A stretch of 64,000 bases of DNA from Cyclobacteriaceae bacterium. Lineage in GTDB: Bacteria; Bacteroidota; Bacteroidia; Cytophagales; Cyclobacteriaceae. The notes under the pieces are model-generated. The model had not been told where the DNA came from, searched no databases, and was given only the letters and a program-made list of their open reading frames with translations. Of this stretch, positions 27,702-37,551 are shown piece after piece. The position numbers were made by a program, and so were the translations under genes. How positions within the stretch are numbered: the first letter of the stretch is position 1; every line of letters starts with the position of its first letter. Where the stretch lies: assembly GCA_020832305.1 (NCBI GenBank), contig JAFIEV010000013.1:33633-97632 (forward strand), read 5' to 3'.

Positions 27702-28910
27702 TCATCTGTTGTTGGCCAATGCATCTATTTCATCGAGGGTAAATCTCACACTTATGATATAGGGAAGGGTTTCCGGCTCCCAATGTCCATAAGTAGTGAT
27801 AACGAAGGTGCCATCCGGCAATACTTCTACGCCTGGATAGGTGGTGTCATATTCCCATCCACTGGACGACGGATAATTCTGCCCCAGTTTTACGGTGTAC
27901 TGTCCTTCATTTCCGTTCACTATATCCTCGTAGGTGCCGACCCAACCTCCAAATGACGTTTCAAATGGCCGGTTTTCTCTTTTGTTCTCAGGAGAAATCA
28001 CCCTGAAGCATACAAAAAGCCTTCCATCAGGAGCATATTTAGCGGTATGGCGGTCGCCGGTAAGAGCCAGAGGGAGCTCTCTGGGTTCGCTCCAGGTCTT
28101 TCCTTCATCGTTTGAAAAAATCACAAATGAGTTTTTCAAGCGGCGGTTTTCCCTCAATAAAACAGCCAGCTGCTTACCATCCGGAGACCTGATGACACCC
28201 GGCTCACAAAGATGCACTTCGCTTTCGGTAAAGATCTCTTCAGGGTATGACCAGCTCATACCCCCATTGTGGCTGAAAGTCGTGTACAAGGTCATTGCTC
28301 CGGTCTTTTCACCAGCGGGTGAATCCCAGAACTCATTCGGACCACCCTTGATAAACCTGCCGTCGTCGTGAAACATAGCCATATAGTGGCCCTGGCCAGT
28401 AAGCAAGGCTTCGGTAAAGCCCATTACAGTGATACCACCCCAATCTCCAACCGGTGCGAGTTCAGTCCAGCTATCACCATCATCTTCGCTGTAGGCCATA
28501 CGGATGGGATATAGTCCAGACCACAAAATAATCCTTTTATTTCCCTCGGCATCGATTACCCTTTTAAGGGTTGGCGTTTCGCGACTGGTCTCCCAGCTTT
28601 GCGGAGTTGGCAGTCTATCACTCCAGGTCAGACCGCCATCATCACTTCTTTTCAGTATGGCTGGTCCACGGCCATGCCCTTTGGGGTAAGAGGCAAAAAT
28701 GGTTTTTCCATCTTCCAGCAGTATGGTGGAAATATGCCCGAGGTATTGACCTTCTTCGCGGTCTACCACTACCCTGCGGCTTTCATCCTGACTCAGATCT
28801 ACGGCAACCAGGCTCACTTCATTCATAATATCCGGCGTTTCAGCAGGCGGTTGACAGGCAATGGCTAGCAGTGTGAGCAATGCCAGGCTAATCATTTTAT
28901 ACATTTTCAT
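27702..28910 (-). CDS. BNR-repeat sialidase-family lipoprotein
   Basis: A 402-residue lipoprotein (signal MKMYKMISLALLTLLAIAC, lipobox Cys19) with a beta-propeller marked by Asp boxes: RSDDGGLTWSD (about 88), SEDDGDSWTE, FSHNGGMSWSY and FSNDEGKTWSE. It matches the BNR_2 sialidase-like group. The classical FRIP motif of GH33 is absent; instead there is YPKGHGRGPAILKRS, as seen in a branch of sialidase-like proteins of unproven specificity. It likely acts on the cell surface or in the periplasm. It lies between the aldolase and a sulfatase in the same run. Confidence 0.75.
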   Translation of the reverse strand: MKMYKMISLALLTLLAIACQPPAETPDIMNEVSLVAVDLSQDESRRVVVDREEGQYLGHISTILLEDGKTIFASYPKGHGRGPAILKRSDDGGLTWSDRLPTPQSWETSRETPTLKRVIDAEGNKRIILWSGLYPIRMAYSEDDGDSWTELAPVGDWGGITVMGFTEALLTGQGHYMAMFHDDGRFIKGGPNEFWDSPAGEKTGAMTLYTTFSHNGGMSWSYPEEIFTESEVHLCEPGVIRSPDGKQLAVLLRENRRLKNSFVIFSNDEGKTWSEPRELPLALTGDRHTAKYAPDGRLFVCFRVISPENKRENRPFETSFGGWVGTYEDIVNGNEGQYTVKLGQNYPSSSGWEYDTTYPGVEVLPDGTFVITTYGHWEPETLPYIISVRFTLDEIDALANNR

Positions 28911-28928
28911 ATTTATATCATTTGTTTT

Positions 28929-30422
28929 TTAATAGTGATAATCTCTTCCTTTAGCACTTTCGCTGCAATCGAGCACCCAGGCTTCCAGCTGTTTTTTCAG
29001 ATCATCGGCCTTTTCCGGGTATTCCGAAGAGAGGTCTCTGCTTTCTGCTTTGTCGGTATTCAGGTTGTACAATTGATAGCTTTGTCCGTCATCGACACTT
29101 ATCAGCTTCCATTCATCTTCAATCACTGCATACTGTTGCTCATCGAGGGTCTCCGATTTTTTAAGCCTGACCGGTAAGGGCGACTGAAAAAAAATCGGCT
29201 GTCCCCTGGTTTGTTGACCCTTTAAAATAGCATCCCATACATTTTGGCCATCCAATACCGGCTGATTTTGCATTTTCACGCTGCTGATCGACAGAAACAT
29301 TGGATAAAAGTCACTGGTAGATAAGGCAAAGGAAGAAGCACTTGCTTCCTGAATTGTTTTGGGCCATTCGAGGATGGCCGGCACGCGTATTCCGCCTTCA
29401 TATAATTCAGCCTTTTTTCCCCTGAGTCCGCCAGTGTCATTGTAGGAATGGATGTAAGAGGGGCCATTGTCGCTGATGAACCAGAGCATAGTATTTTTCT
29501 CTATGTTTAATTTCCTGAGCGCCTGTCGCAGACGACCCATTTGATCATCCATATCACTCAGGCTGCCGTACCAATGTTGTCCCTGCAGATCCTGGTCAGC
29601 ATATAAGGCCCTATGCTCATCGCCGGCAACGATGGGTGTATGGGGCGTGTGAAACCATATACAGGCAAAAAAAGGCTTTTTTCCCTGACTTTTTCTCAGG
29701 ATAAAGTCCAGGGCACGATCCATGATCAAGGCACAATCCGAACCTTCCAACCATTCGTCGACTATTTTTCCAGGACCTGTCCAGTAGTGATCTTTCCAAC
29801 GGAAACCGTTGTGTTGCTGGCCGTTTGCCACCGGTTCGGCCTGAATATGTCGGTAATCTTCGGTAGCATAGTCGCCACCTACATGATAATAGGGATTGTA
29901 GGTCGGCATCATGGATTCGGTGGAAAAGCATTCATCAAAACCATGCAGCCAGGGAGGAGAATAGGGTGACGGGCCACCGGGGAAGTAACTTTGGTTGATG
30001 GTTTTACTCAATCCACCTAAATGCCATTTTCCAAAATGTCCGGATGCATATCCCTTTTCCTTCAGCGCTTCTGCGATGGTGATTTCTTCAAATGGAAGAG
30101 GGTGACGTCCGGCCCATGGAATATTGTAGCGGTAAGGATGTCTGCCGGTAAGAATACTGCCACGGGTAGGTGAGCAGACCGGCGAAGCGGCATAAAATCT
30201 TTCGAAGCGAATGCCCGATGCAGCCATTTCATCGAGATGTGGCGTTTTAACAATTGTATTGCCATAACTGGCAAGGTCGCCGTAACCCAGGTCATCGGCT
30301 ACCACTACAATGATGTTGGGCCACTCAGGCACTTGCTCTGATGGTTGGCAGGCAGTAGTGAAAATGAAAAAACTGAAAACAGCAACCTGTAGAAATTTCT
30401 GAGGGCTCAAAAAACTGCTCAT
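28929..30422 (-). CDS. sulfatase, lipoprotein, formylglycine type
   Basis: A 497-residue member of the alkaline-phosphatase-superfamily sulfatases (family S1). It has a lipoprotein signal (lipobox TTAC, Cys25), the metal-binding VVVADDLGYGD (about 39-49), and the active-site CSPTR (Cys83, to be oxidised to formylglycine). GYASGHFGKWHLGG carries the conserved Lys and His, and FISDNGPSY the late metal-binding Asp-Asn. It should remove sulfate esters from a carbohydrate in the periplasm or on the cell surface. The 4-base overlap with the upstream sialidase gene implies coupling. Substrate position unknown. Confidence 0.92.
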   Translation of the reverse strand: MSSFLSPQKFLQVAVFSFFIFTTACQPSEQVPEWPNIIVVVADDLGYGDLASYGNTIVKTPHLDEMAASGIRFERFYAASPVCSPTRGSILTGRHPYRYNIPWAGRHPLPFEEITIAEALKEKGYASGHFGKWHLGGLSKTINQSYFPGGPSPYSPPWLHGFDECFSTESMMPTYNPYYHVGGDYATEDYRHIQAEPVANGQQHNGFRWKDHYWTGPGKIVDEWLEGSDCALIMDRALDFILRKSQGKKPFFACIWFHTPHTPIVAGDEHRALYADQDLQGQHWYGSLSDMDDQMGRLRQALRKLNIEKNTMLWFISDNGPSYIHSYNDTGGLRGKKAELYEGGIRVPAILEWPKTIQEASASSFALSTSDFYPMFLSISSVKMQNQPVLDGQNVWDAILKGQQTRGQPIFFQSPLPVRLKKSETLDEQQYAVIEDEWKLISVDDGQSYQLYNLNTDKAESRDLSSEYPEKADDLKKQLEAWVLDCSESAKGRDYHY

Positions 30423-31687
30423 TTGATTAATGCTTTATGATTACTAAAAATCCAATCTTTTGAAATCCTGATCATCCGGATGTCCTTGTGGTCATTGGCC
30501 TCATAGACCAGTCCGATGTAGCCATCCTGTAACCCGATCAGGCTGGAATAGGCAAAAAAGCCAGGCTCAATATTCTTACGCAAGGGCCAGGTAAGGCCAT
30601 TGTCAAAACTGGCAAACAAAGTACCATTAACCCGGCGATCATTCCATTCATAGGCATTCACATAGGTGCCTTCATGGGCGTCGGCATCGGGACCAACAGG
30701 GCCGGCATACAGCAGTACATCCTGTCCATTGTATTCTATGCGGATAATGCTGGCATTACAACTCACATCGGGGATGTCATGCACTTCAAAGAAGGGTTTC
30801 CAGCTGTCACCACCATCCTCACTGTAGGCCTGCCAGCGCCATCCCGGCTCATGGCTCCTTTCACTCATCAGTAATCGGCCATCTGCCAGCTCCACGATCG
30901 CATTTTCACAGGGTGTAATCCTTTCATGCGGATTGGGAACGCTCTCTCCTATCCGCCAGCTGTCTCCATAATTATCGCTGATCCAGGCAAAAACATGCTT
31001 ATATGGCCCGCAAAAATCGCCTCCCGGTACAATCAAACGGCCCTTAAACTGACCTGCCTGAAGCATAATACCTTCTCCTGCCCCAAAAATTTGTATGCAG
31101 GTGTCCCTTTCTACTACGTTTGAAATATCACGTGGCTTACTCCAGCTTAAACCTTCATCATCACTAAAGATTACATACTGTAGGTTTTCGGGTCCTTCCC
31201 AGCTGTACCTGCTTTCCGGATCAGTAAAAGGCCATTGTACAACATTGTACAAAGTAATAATCCGGCCATGTACCGGGTCGTATACAGTGGCATTTGGCAC
31301 AATGGATTTCTCTCCCTCAGCCACCATCAGCACAGGATCTGACCAAGTGATTCCGTGGTCATCGCTGAATTTACAATATAAATCCTGGCCACTTCGGTCC
31401 CACCAGTCAGATTTATTCCTCCCCTGGACCACCACCACAATTCTTCCCGAGATAGTCATAACTACATTAGGCTCCCTGAACCTTTCGTAAGATTTATCAG
31501 CATGGCCTGTGATGTTTTCTTTGTCATGTAAAAAAATATCATGAAAAGCAGGCACCTCTGTCATGGGGTTTTTACAGGAAGAAAATGCCACAATAGTAAA
31601 GAGCAACATAAAAGGCAATATGGTGACCGGCATACCCGGCAGCTGTATTTTTAGTATTGTTCTGTATTCAATTATGTCTATCATCAT
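30419..31687 (-). CDS. GH33-type exo-sialidase, lipoprotein
   Basis: A 422-residue protein with a lipobox (AFSSC, Cys38). It has the GH33 residues in order: FREP with Arg71 of the carboxylate-binding triad, Asp boxes SDDHGITW (108-115), SDDEGLSW and SEDGGDSW, GIMLQAGQFKGRLIVP, acidic CENAIVEL (Glu261), MSERS (Arg277), SFDNGLTW, and the nucleophile pair in FAYSSLIGLQDGYIGLVYE (Tyr380, Glu396). This is the best sialidase candidate in the locus and should release terminal sialic acids. It lies between two sulfatases, with 1 base to the upstream gene and a 4-base overlap downstream. Confidence 0.85.
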   Translation of the reverse strand: MMIDIIEYRTILKIQLPGMPVTILPFMLLFTIVAFSSCKNPMTEVPAFHDIFLHDKENITGHADKSYERFREPNVVMTISGRIVVVVQGRNKSDWWDRSGQDLYCKFSDDHGITWSDPVLMVAEGEKSIVPNATVYDPVHGRIITLYNVVQWPFTDPESRYSWEGPENLQYVIFSDDEGLSWSKPRDISNVVERDTCIQIFGAGEGIMLQAGQFKGRLIVPGGDFCGPYKHVFAWISDNYGDSWRIGESVPNPHERITPCENAIVELADGRLLMSERSHEPGWRWQAYSEDGGDSWKPFFEVHDIPDVSCNASIIRIEYNGQDVLLYAGPVGPDADAHEGTYVNAYEWNDRRVNGTLFASFDNGLTWPLRKNIEPGFFAYSSLIGLQDGYIGLVYEANDHKDIRMIRISKDWIFSNHKALIK

Positions 31688-31688
31688 C

Positions 31689-33407
31689 TTATTGGATAAG
31701 ATTGCTCAGGTCTACTCTTCTGTTTTCGATTTGGTGATCTTCAATGTATTTCTGTATTTGATCAAGTATTTCCGGATGCGCATCTGCCAAATTGTTTTGT
31801 TCTGAAATGCCATTGGGCTCATAAATATCAAAGAGCATCGATGGCTGATTATACCGGATAATGGCTTTCCATTTGTCCCACCGTACCCAGTGCCGCACTG
31901 TAGTGTCTTCTGGAATATATGCCCGAAGTTCATGCATCAGGGGCTGGTATGCTGGCAGTGCTGACAGGTTTTGCCACTCATGCGGATCGTTTTTCAAATG
32001 GTATAATTCTTCGGAGCCTTCATAATGCTGAATATACCTGTACTCCCGGGTGTGCACGCTATGGGTTCCCCTGCCAATACTGCTTACCGTTGCCTTCTTC
32101 CATGTTGATTCGGGATTAAGAACCAAAGGATACAGACTATTGCCCTCCAAAAAGGATAGTTCCGGCAGTTGGCAAAACCCGATGAGCGTTGGAAAAACAT
32201 CAAGCAGGTTTACCGGAGCTTCACTTACCATCCCTCTTTGAACCGACCCTGTTAGTATTTTTTTTGGAGGTACTATCATAAAAGGAACGCGCGTTGCCGG
32301 TTGCCAGGGAGTATGCTTACCCCAATGCTCTTTTTCTCCGAGGTGAAAGCCATGATCGCTGAAAAACACAATAAGGGTATTATCGGCATAATCACTTCGC
32401 TCCAGGGCATCCAACAGCTTCCCTATCTGTGCATCGACAAAAGCTATGGTTGCCAGATAACCCAGGACTGCCTGTTTCCATTGATCAAATTCAAGAACGG
32501 TTTTATGGCAGCCTGCCGTCCAGGCCAAATGGGCGAAATCCCTTGCGCTCTGTGAAAGCCCTTCCAGTTCTCCCTCTTTGGTCGGTGGCAGTGAAATATC
32601 TGTGCCTTCGAAAAGATCAAAATATTTTTTAGGCGCGTACCAGGGGAGATGCGGTTTATAAAAGCCCAGGGCCATGAAAAAAGGTTTATCATATTGCTTT
32701 TTAATTTGCTCTACCCCCCAATTGGCAATGCGGCCATCGGGCATATCCTCATCCTCCACATCAAGCGGCCCCCAATCGAAGGTGCTCCATTTGTTGTAAG
32801 GCCTGTCGATGTTCGACATGCGGTTGAATGGCAGGGTAACATTGAGCCTGTCGCGGGTGATGGTAATGGTGGGATCCATGTTTTCAGTCTGCAATTCTTC
32901 ATCTGTAAAAGGCGTACCTACGATTCCGGTGTCCGGACCGTAGTCATCCCAGTTGCTATCGACTATTTTGGTATATCCATGGTTTACTTTTCCCGCTCCC
33001 ATGACATGATAACCATGGTTTCTGAAATGGCGTGGCAATGACAAGGCATTGGGCACGTAATCGATGTAGGTGCCGATGTTGGTATACACACCCGTAGTTT
33101 CCGGGCGAAGGCCTGTCAGCAGCGCTGCCCGGGCCGGTCCGCAAATGGGCGAGGTGGTATGGGCATTGGTGAACATAATCCCTTGCCATGCCAATCTGTC
33201 GATATTTGGCGTTTTTACATCCGGATGACCCTGCATGGCAGCCACCCAATCGGCCATATCGTCTACGATAATCATCAGGACATTGGGCCTGTCCTCTTTC
33301 TCAGTTTTCTGCTTGCAACCAATAAAAAATAAGAATGCAAGAGAGGCCAATATAATGGAGCCAAACCTGTTTCTCATGCTATAATATAGTATCGGGACCT
33401 CTTTCAT
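31689..33407 (-). CDS. sulfatase, iduronate-2-sulfatase-like, lipoprotein
   Basis: A 572-residue sulfatase with lipobox FIGC (Cys31). Metal site: MIIVDDMADW. Active-site motif: CGPAR (Cys89). Instead of GKWH it has GAGKVNHG, and SDHGFHLGEKEHWGKHTPW follows later; both are typical of the iduronate-2-sulfatase-like subgroup. The start at 33407 overlaps the upstream stop by 4 bases; a second Met at 33377 would give a shorter signal peptide. Probable extracytoplasmic sulfate-ester hydrolase on a uronic acid or hexose; the substrate is not proven by sequence. Confidence 0.9.
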   Translation of the reverse strand: MKEVPILYYSMRNRFGSIILASLAFLFFIGCKQKTEKEDRPNVLMIIVDDMADWVAAMQGHPDVKTPNIDRLAWQGIMFTNAHTTSPICGPARAALLTGLRPETTGVYTNIGTYIDYVPNALSLPRHFRNHGYHVMGAGKVNHGYTKIVDSNWDDYGPDTGIVGTPFTDEELQTENMDPTITITRDRLNVTLPFNRMSNIDRPYNKWSTFDWGPLDVEDEDMPDGRIANWGVEQIKKQYDKPFFMALGFYKPHLPWYAPKKYFDLFEGTDISLPPTKEGELEGLSQSARDFAHLAWTAGCHKTVLEFDQWKQAVLGYLATIAFVDAQIGKLLDALERSDYADNTLIVFFSDHGFHLGEKEHWGKHTPWQPATRVPFMIVPPKKILTGSVQRGMVSEAPVNLLDVFPTLIGFCQLPELSFLEGNSLYPLVLNPESTWKKATVSSIGRGTHSVHTREYRYIQHYEGSEELYHLKNDPHEWQNLSALPAYQPLMHELRAYIPEDTTVRHWVRWDKWKAIIRYNQPSMLFDIYEPNGISEQNNLADAHPEILDQIQKYIEDHQIENRRVDLSNLIQ

Positions 33408-34834
33408 TTTATCTTTGGTTCATAATCGGGGTTCATGGTGTGCATGATAGGCGAAGTGCTTGAAAGCCATTCACGCAACATATTCAGCAATTCATCCCTT
33501 TTGCGAGGCATTTCCCCTGCAAGGTTATAGCTTTCTCCCGGATCTTCGGCCAGGTTATAAAGTTCGACCATCTCAGGGTCATAAAACTCCAGCAGCTTAT
33601 AATCGCCCAGCCGTATGGCGGCACCCGGTTTATTTCCCCGCGGAGAATAATGCGGATAGTACCAATACAAAGGATAGGGATTGGCTATGATGTCACCACG
33701 TACATCAGCCATCAGGGACCTCCCATCGAGCGGGCTCCCCGGTTTGGCATCACTGCCCACGATATCCATGATCGTAGCATATATATCATACGTGATGGTA
33801 GGATGATCTGAAACAACACCTGCCGGCACCACGCCCGGCCAGCGAATGATAAGGGGTACCCTGATACCTCCCTCGTACAAATGACCTTTCTGTTCCCGGA
33901 AAGGCCCGAGGTCGGCGATGTTTCTGTCACCTTGTAAGCTGCGAATGGCGCCATTATCAGAGGTAAAAATCAATACCGTTTTGCGATGGAGTTTGAAGTC
34001 ATCTAAAGCCTGCATAATGCGACCCAGGTTTTGATCTACGCTTTCAACCATGGCCGCATAAACCGGATCAATCACTGAACCTTCCACAATGGGCTTATAT
34101 TTTTCTACCAGTTCATCCGGTGCCTCTATGGGTGTATGCACCGCATAATAAGGCAGGTATACTAAAAAGGGTTCTTTCTTATGTTCCTTTATAAATGCAA
34201 TGGCTTCATCGGTGAGCCTGTCGGTGAGGTATTCACCCGGACTTCCTCCGGATAAAGTGGGTATGGATGGATTTGCCTTTTGGGCAGGATTTTCATACGG
34301 ATAAAAATGACTGGGCGGTGCCCCTCTGCTGTACCCTGCAATATTGTAATCAAAACCATGGTCTTCCGGCATAAAACCTTCGCCTCCGACATGCCATTTG
34401 CCTATGTTTATGCTGGTATATCCTGCGGGTTTCAATGCATTCGCCAAACTGACCTCTTCTACAGGTAAAAACATGTAATCATCGGGTGGGATGATGCGGC
34501 TATTATCAGGGTAACGATGCCTGTCGATATTGGTAATATGACCGGTAAAGCCAATTCTTGCCTGGTTTTTTCCGGTGAGCATAGCCACCCGCGTGGGTGA
34601 ACAAACCGGGCAGGAAGAATAAGCATGGGACCATCGCATTCCTTCCGCCGCCAACTGACTGATGTTTGGGGTTTGAATCAATGTCTGCCCATAGGGCTCC
34701 ACATCTTGTGAGCCCATATCATCGACAAAAAAAATGATAAAATTAGGCTTGTCAGACCTGGAATCTCCACAAGCCTGCAATAGCAAAACAACCAGCATCC
34801 AAATACAGTACCTCATAAAACCTGCTTTTATCAT
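33404..34834 (-). CDS. sulfatase, GALNS/arylsulfatase-like, lipoprotein
   Basis: About 476 residues from the Met at 34834, which lies just past the upstream stop; a longer frame to 34855 and a shorter one from 34816 are possible. The lipobox is LLQAC. Motifs: FFVDDMGSQD, CSPTR (Cys78 from this start), GYTSINIGKWHVGGEGFM and IFTSDNGAI. IARIGFTGH-type wording after the active site (KNQARIGFTG) and the compact C-terminus are close to N-acetylgalactosamine-6-sulfatase/arylsulfatase A-like bacterial enzymes. It belongs to the run of overlapping sulfatase genes. Confidence 0.9.
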   Translation of the reverse strand: MIKAGFMRYCIWMLVVLLLQACGDSRSDKPNFIIFFVDDMGSQDVEPYGQTLIQTPNISQLAAEGMRWSHAYSSCPVCSPTRVAMLTGKNQARIGFTGHITNIDRHRYPDNSRIIPPDDYMFLPVEEVSLANALKPAGYTSINIGKWHVGGEGFMPEDHGFDYNIAGYSRGAPPSHFYPYENPAQKANPSIPTLSGGSPGEYLTDRLTDEAIAFIKEHKKEPFLVYLPYYAVHTPIEAPDELVEKYKPIVEGSVIDPVYAAMVESVDQNLGRIMQALDDFKLHRKTVLIFTSDNGAIRSLQGDRNIADLGPFREQKGHLYEGGIRVPLIIRWPGVVPAGVVSDHPTITYDIYATIMDIVGSDAKPGSPLDGRSLMADVRGDIIANPYPLYWYYPHYSPRGNKPGAAIRLGDYKLLEFYDPEMVELYNLAEDPGESYNLAGEMPRKRDELLNMLREWLSSTSPIMHTMNPDYEPKIK

Positions 34835-34844
34835 ATTACAATTA

Positions 34845-36242
34845 TCAATGCACAATTCTTACCGGATAATGTTCATTTTCGGTATAGGCCGCGTTCATCA
34901 TTTTTCTTAGCTTTTCTACTACATCCGGATTTTTTTTACTGATATCCGTTTTTTCACCCGGATCGTTACCCAAATGGTAAAGCTCATAACGCACATCTTT
35001 GCCTTTGAGAAAGCTCAACAGCTTATAATCTCCTGACCGTATGGCCTGAATGTAGGTGTCCCGTACGTGTCCGTAATCCCAATACAAAAATTCATGTCCC
35101 ATGGTCTTTTTACCTTTGAGGTCTGGCAGAAAAGAAATCCCGTCTGTTGGGAATTCAGCAGGATAATCCACCAGGTCTGCCAGTGTGGGTAAGAGATCCC
35201 AAAAGGCTATGGGCCTATGATTTTGGGAACCCTCCGTGATCACATTTTTCCATTTGGCGATAAAGGGCACCCGAATTCCTCCCTCGTATTTATCGCGCTT
35301 GCCGCCTCTGAGCGGACCATTGCTGTTAAAAAATTCAATAGGGGTAGGCACACCCTGATAGGGACCATTGTCACTGGTAAATATGATAAGCGTATTTTCT
35401 TCCAGTCCCTGATCTTTGATCAACTGTACGATACTACCAACATCTTTGTCCATTCTGCTGATCATGGCCGCATAATTTTTGGCGATCTGCGGCCAGTTCT
35501 CATGGGTATACGGTTCATCGGAAGGTACAATAAAGTGGTCAGGGCTCTCTTTGGGATAATCAGAAAAATGCGGAATGGTATAGGAAAGATAAAGGAAAAA
35601 GGGTCTCTCAAGGTTTTGCTGAATAAATCCGAGCGCTTTTTCGGTAAAAAGGTCATGCGTGTAAAAGACATTTTCACCTCCGCGGTTGCCTGCAATTTTT
35701 CCTACTTCATTTTCAATTACCAGTTTTTGCAATAATTGCAGTCGATCATTTTCCCACAGATAATCGGGATAGTAAAAATGCGCCTGATCCTGATTGTAGT
35801 GACCATAAAAATAATCAAAGCCCTGTTGATTGGGCAGTCCCCAGGTACCTGGAATACCCAGGCCCCATTTCCCCACTCCTCCGGTGACATAACCTGCCTT
35901 TTTTAACAGTTCGGCTACAGTAAAATCATCGGGTCGCAGATAAATACCATGCGGCAGGTTATCCCTGATCCGGTTATTGCCATTGTGAAAGCCTGTCATA
36001 AGGCTGCATCGTGAAGGTGCACAAACCGATGCGCCAGCGTAAGCCTGTGTAAAAATCATACCTTCATCTGCAAGCTTGTCGATATAAGGTGTTTTTATTA
36101 TCTGCTGGCCATAGCATCCCAAATCGCCATAGCCCAGGTCATCGGCCATGATGAAAATCACATTAGGTCGATTGACGGGAGGGCCGGCAAAGGAAATGCA
36201 GGACAGAAACAGAAAAATTATCGTAACAGAGGCCTTGGTCAT
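34845..36242 (-). CDS. sulfatase (arylsulfatase type), secreted
   Basis: A 465-residue sulfatase with an N-terminal signal (SVTIIFLFLSCISFAG). Metal site IMADDLGYGDLGCYGQ, active-site CAPSR (Cys74) and FTSDNGPYQG are present. The usual GKWH is VGKWGLG, so the His of that motif is a Gly here; the same change occurs in several arylsulfatase-A-like enzymes of Bacteroidota and Planctomycetes and need not mean inactivity. SCISFAG could be a lipobox-like site or a signal peptidase I site. Same operon as its neighbours. Confidence 0.9.
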   Translation of the reverse strand: MTKASVTIIFLFLSCISFAGPPVNRPNVIFIMADDLGYGDLGCYGQQIIKTPYIDKLADEGMIFTQAYAGASVCAPSRCSLMTGFHNGNNRIRDNLPHGIYLRPDDFTVAELLKKAGYVTGGVGKWGLGIPGTWGLPNQQGFDYFYGHYNQDQAHFYYPDYLWENDRLQLLQKLVIENEVGKIAGNRGGENVFYTHDLFTEKALGFIQQNLERPFFLYLSYTIPHFSDYPKESPDHFIVPSDEPYTHENWPQIAKNYAAMISRMDKDVGSIVQLIKDQGLEENTLIIFTSDNGPYQGVPTPIEFFNSNGPLRGGKRDKYEGGIRVPFIAKWKNVITEGSQNHRPIAFWDLLPTLADLVDYPAEFPTDGISFLPDLKGKKTMGHEFLYWDYGHVRDTYIQAIRSGDYKLLSFLKGKDVRYELYHLGNDPGEKTDISKKNPDVVEKLRKMMNAAYTENEHYPVRIVH

Positions 36243-36324
36243 TATGAATTATTTTCTTTTAAAATTTTAAGTATTCAATGGCTTTCACCAAGCCTAATAT
36301 TTTTGTTATCCGGCTCAGAAAAAA

Positions 36325-37497
36325 TCATTCCTGTACAGAATTCTCTTCCGCAAAGAGTTCATTCTCGCGATGTGCTGTCCATAAGGTTGCGGCTATGTAC
36401 TGCTGTGGGTTGTCGTTTGAGGCCCAGTAGTAAAGGCATATCAGTTTGCCATCCGGTCGTTGTACCAGCACCGGGTATCCAAAATCCCAATAACTGTTGG
36501 TATCTTTGAAATCAGCGCGGAAGATAAATTCTTCACCCCATGTTTTTCCCTGGTCTTTACTGTATTTTCCAGCCATACGACTGTAGTGTCGGTCACCATA
36601 AACACATAGGAGGCTGCCATCCTGTAGTGCCAGTAAGGCAGGCGGATTAGAACTGCTTTCAAACAGTTTAACCTCGCTTTGATATTGCCAGGTCTTGCAG
36701 CGGTCATTGGAAACATAGGTTTCTACCTTATTGCCTTTGGTATTTTTGAGGGCCGGATAAATTTTTCGATAGGCCAGCACAAATGTATCATCACTGAGCT
36801 TAACTGTACTGCACATAATGTCATTAGCCTCATCATCCTGTGGCGTAATCCATGAAAGCAATTTAAAACTCATACCGCCATCTTTGGTTTGAATGGCGGC
36901 AAGGCGATTGGTGATGCCATCGTGCAGAGACGAGAAAAAAATCAATTCATTCTCTCCCATCACAATGTAATTGGTACGGGCACTGATGGTCATACCTTCG
37001 ATTTCTGATGATGCATTGAGGCCACCGAGATAATATGGCCCCTGCCAGTTTGCGCCTCGGTCATAGGAATAATAAAAGCCACCTTCAGGATCGTCATTTC
37101 CATGATAACCGGTGCCAAAAAAACGAATGGCAAAGCCGGGGTGTTGAAAATTAACAGGACCTTCCAGGTCTTTTTTTCCGGCAGGCAGCCATTTTACATT
37201 TTCATCATCCAGAAAATTTTCCGGATCAAACATTTGCCAGGTTTGCCCCCCGTCGAGACTACGGGAAAATTTACTTTCCTCAATTCCTGCAATATTATGA
37301 CCTTCCCGGTTGTCATAATCACCTTGTGTATACCCTACCAGGATCTCATTTCCCCAAATCCAAACACCATTGTTGGCTGGCCAGCCATGAAAACGATTCT
37401 CTTCAATGGCCGCAATGAGGTGCTCTGCTGTTTCTTTCTGCGGCGAAGCACAGGCTGCTAAAAATATAAACAGTCCTAAAAAAATTGTTTGTCTCAT
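36325..37497 (-). CDS. BNR-repeat sialidase-like lipoprotein
   Basis: A 390-residue lipoprotein (MRQTIFLGLFIFLAAC, Cys16) with beta-propeller repeats and Asp boxes: FSRSLDGGQTW (about 81-91), YSYDRGANWQG, TKDGGMSFK and YSKDQGKTWGE. RFHGWPANNGVWIWGNEILVGY near the start defines a family often labelled exo-alpha-sialidase, but the GH33 catalytic set (FRIP, Tyr-Glu pair) is not evident. It may bind or cleave another sugar. It lies between sulfatases at 34845 and 37552, with short gaps (82 and 54 bases). Confidence 0.7.
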   Translation of the reverse strand: MRQTIFLGLFIFLAACASPQKETAEHLIAAIEENRFHGWPANNGVWIWGNEILVGYTQGDYDNREGHNIAGIEESKFSRSLDGGQTWQMFDPENFLDDENVKWLPAGKKDLEGPVNFQHPGFAIRFFGTGYHGNDDPEGGFYYSYDRGANWQGPYYLGGLNASSEIEGMTISARTNYIVMGENELIFFSSLHDGITNRLAAIQTKDGGMSFKLLSWITPQDDEANDIMCSTVKLSDDTFVLAYRKIYPALKNTKGNKVETYVSNDRCKTWQYQSEVKLFESSSNPPALLALQDGSLLCVYGDRHYSRMAGKYSKDQGKTWGEEFIFRADFKDTNSYWDFGYPVLVQRPDGKLICLYYWASNDNPQQYIAATLWTAHRENELFAEENSVQE

Positions 37498-37551
37498 AAT
37501 ATTATCCGTTTTGTTTTGAATGCTTTAATCAAATGAATGTGTATGTCGAAT

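Noticed and set aside
34845..36242. Inactive sulfatase because GKWH is GKWG
   Set aside because: The Cys active site, metal-binding Asp residues and SDNG motif are intact and the same change is seen in related arylsulfatases, so inactivation is not supported.
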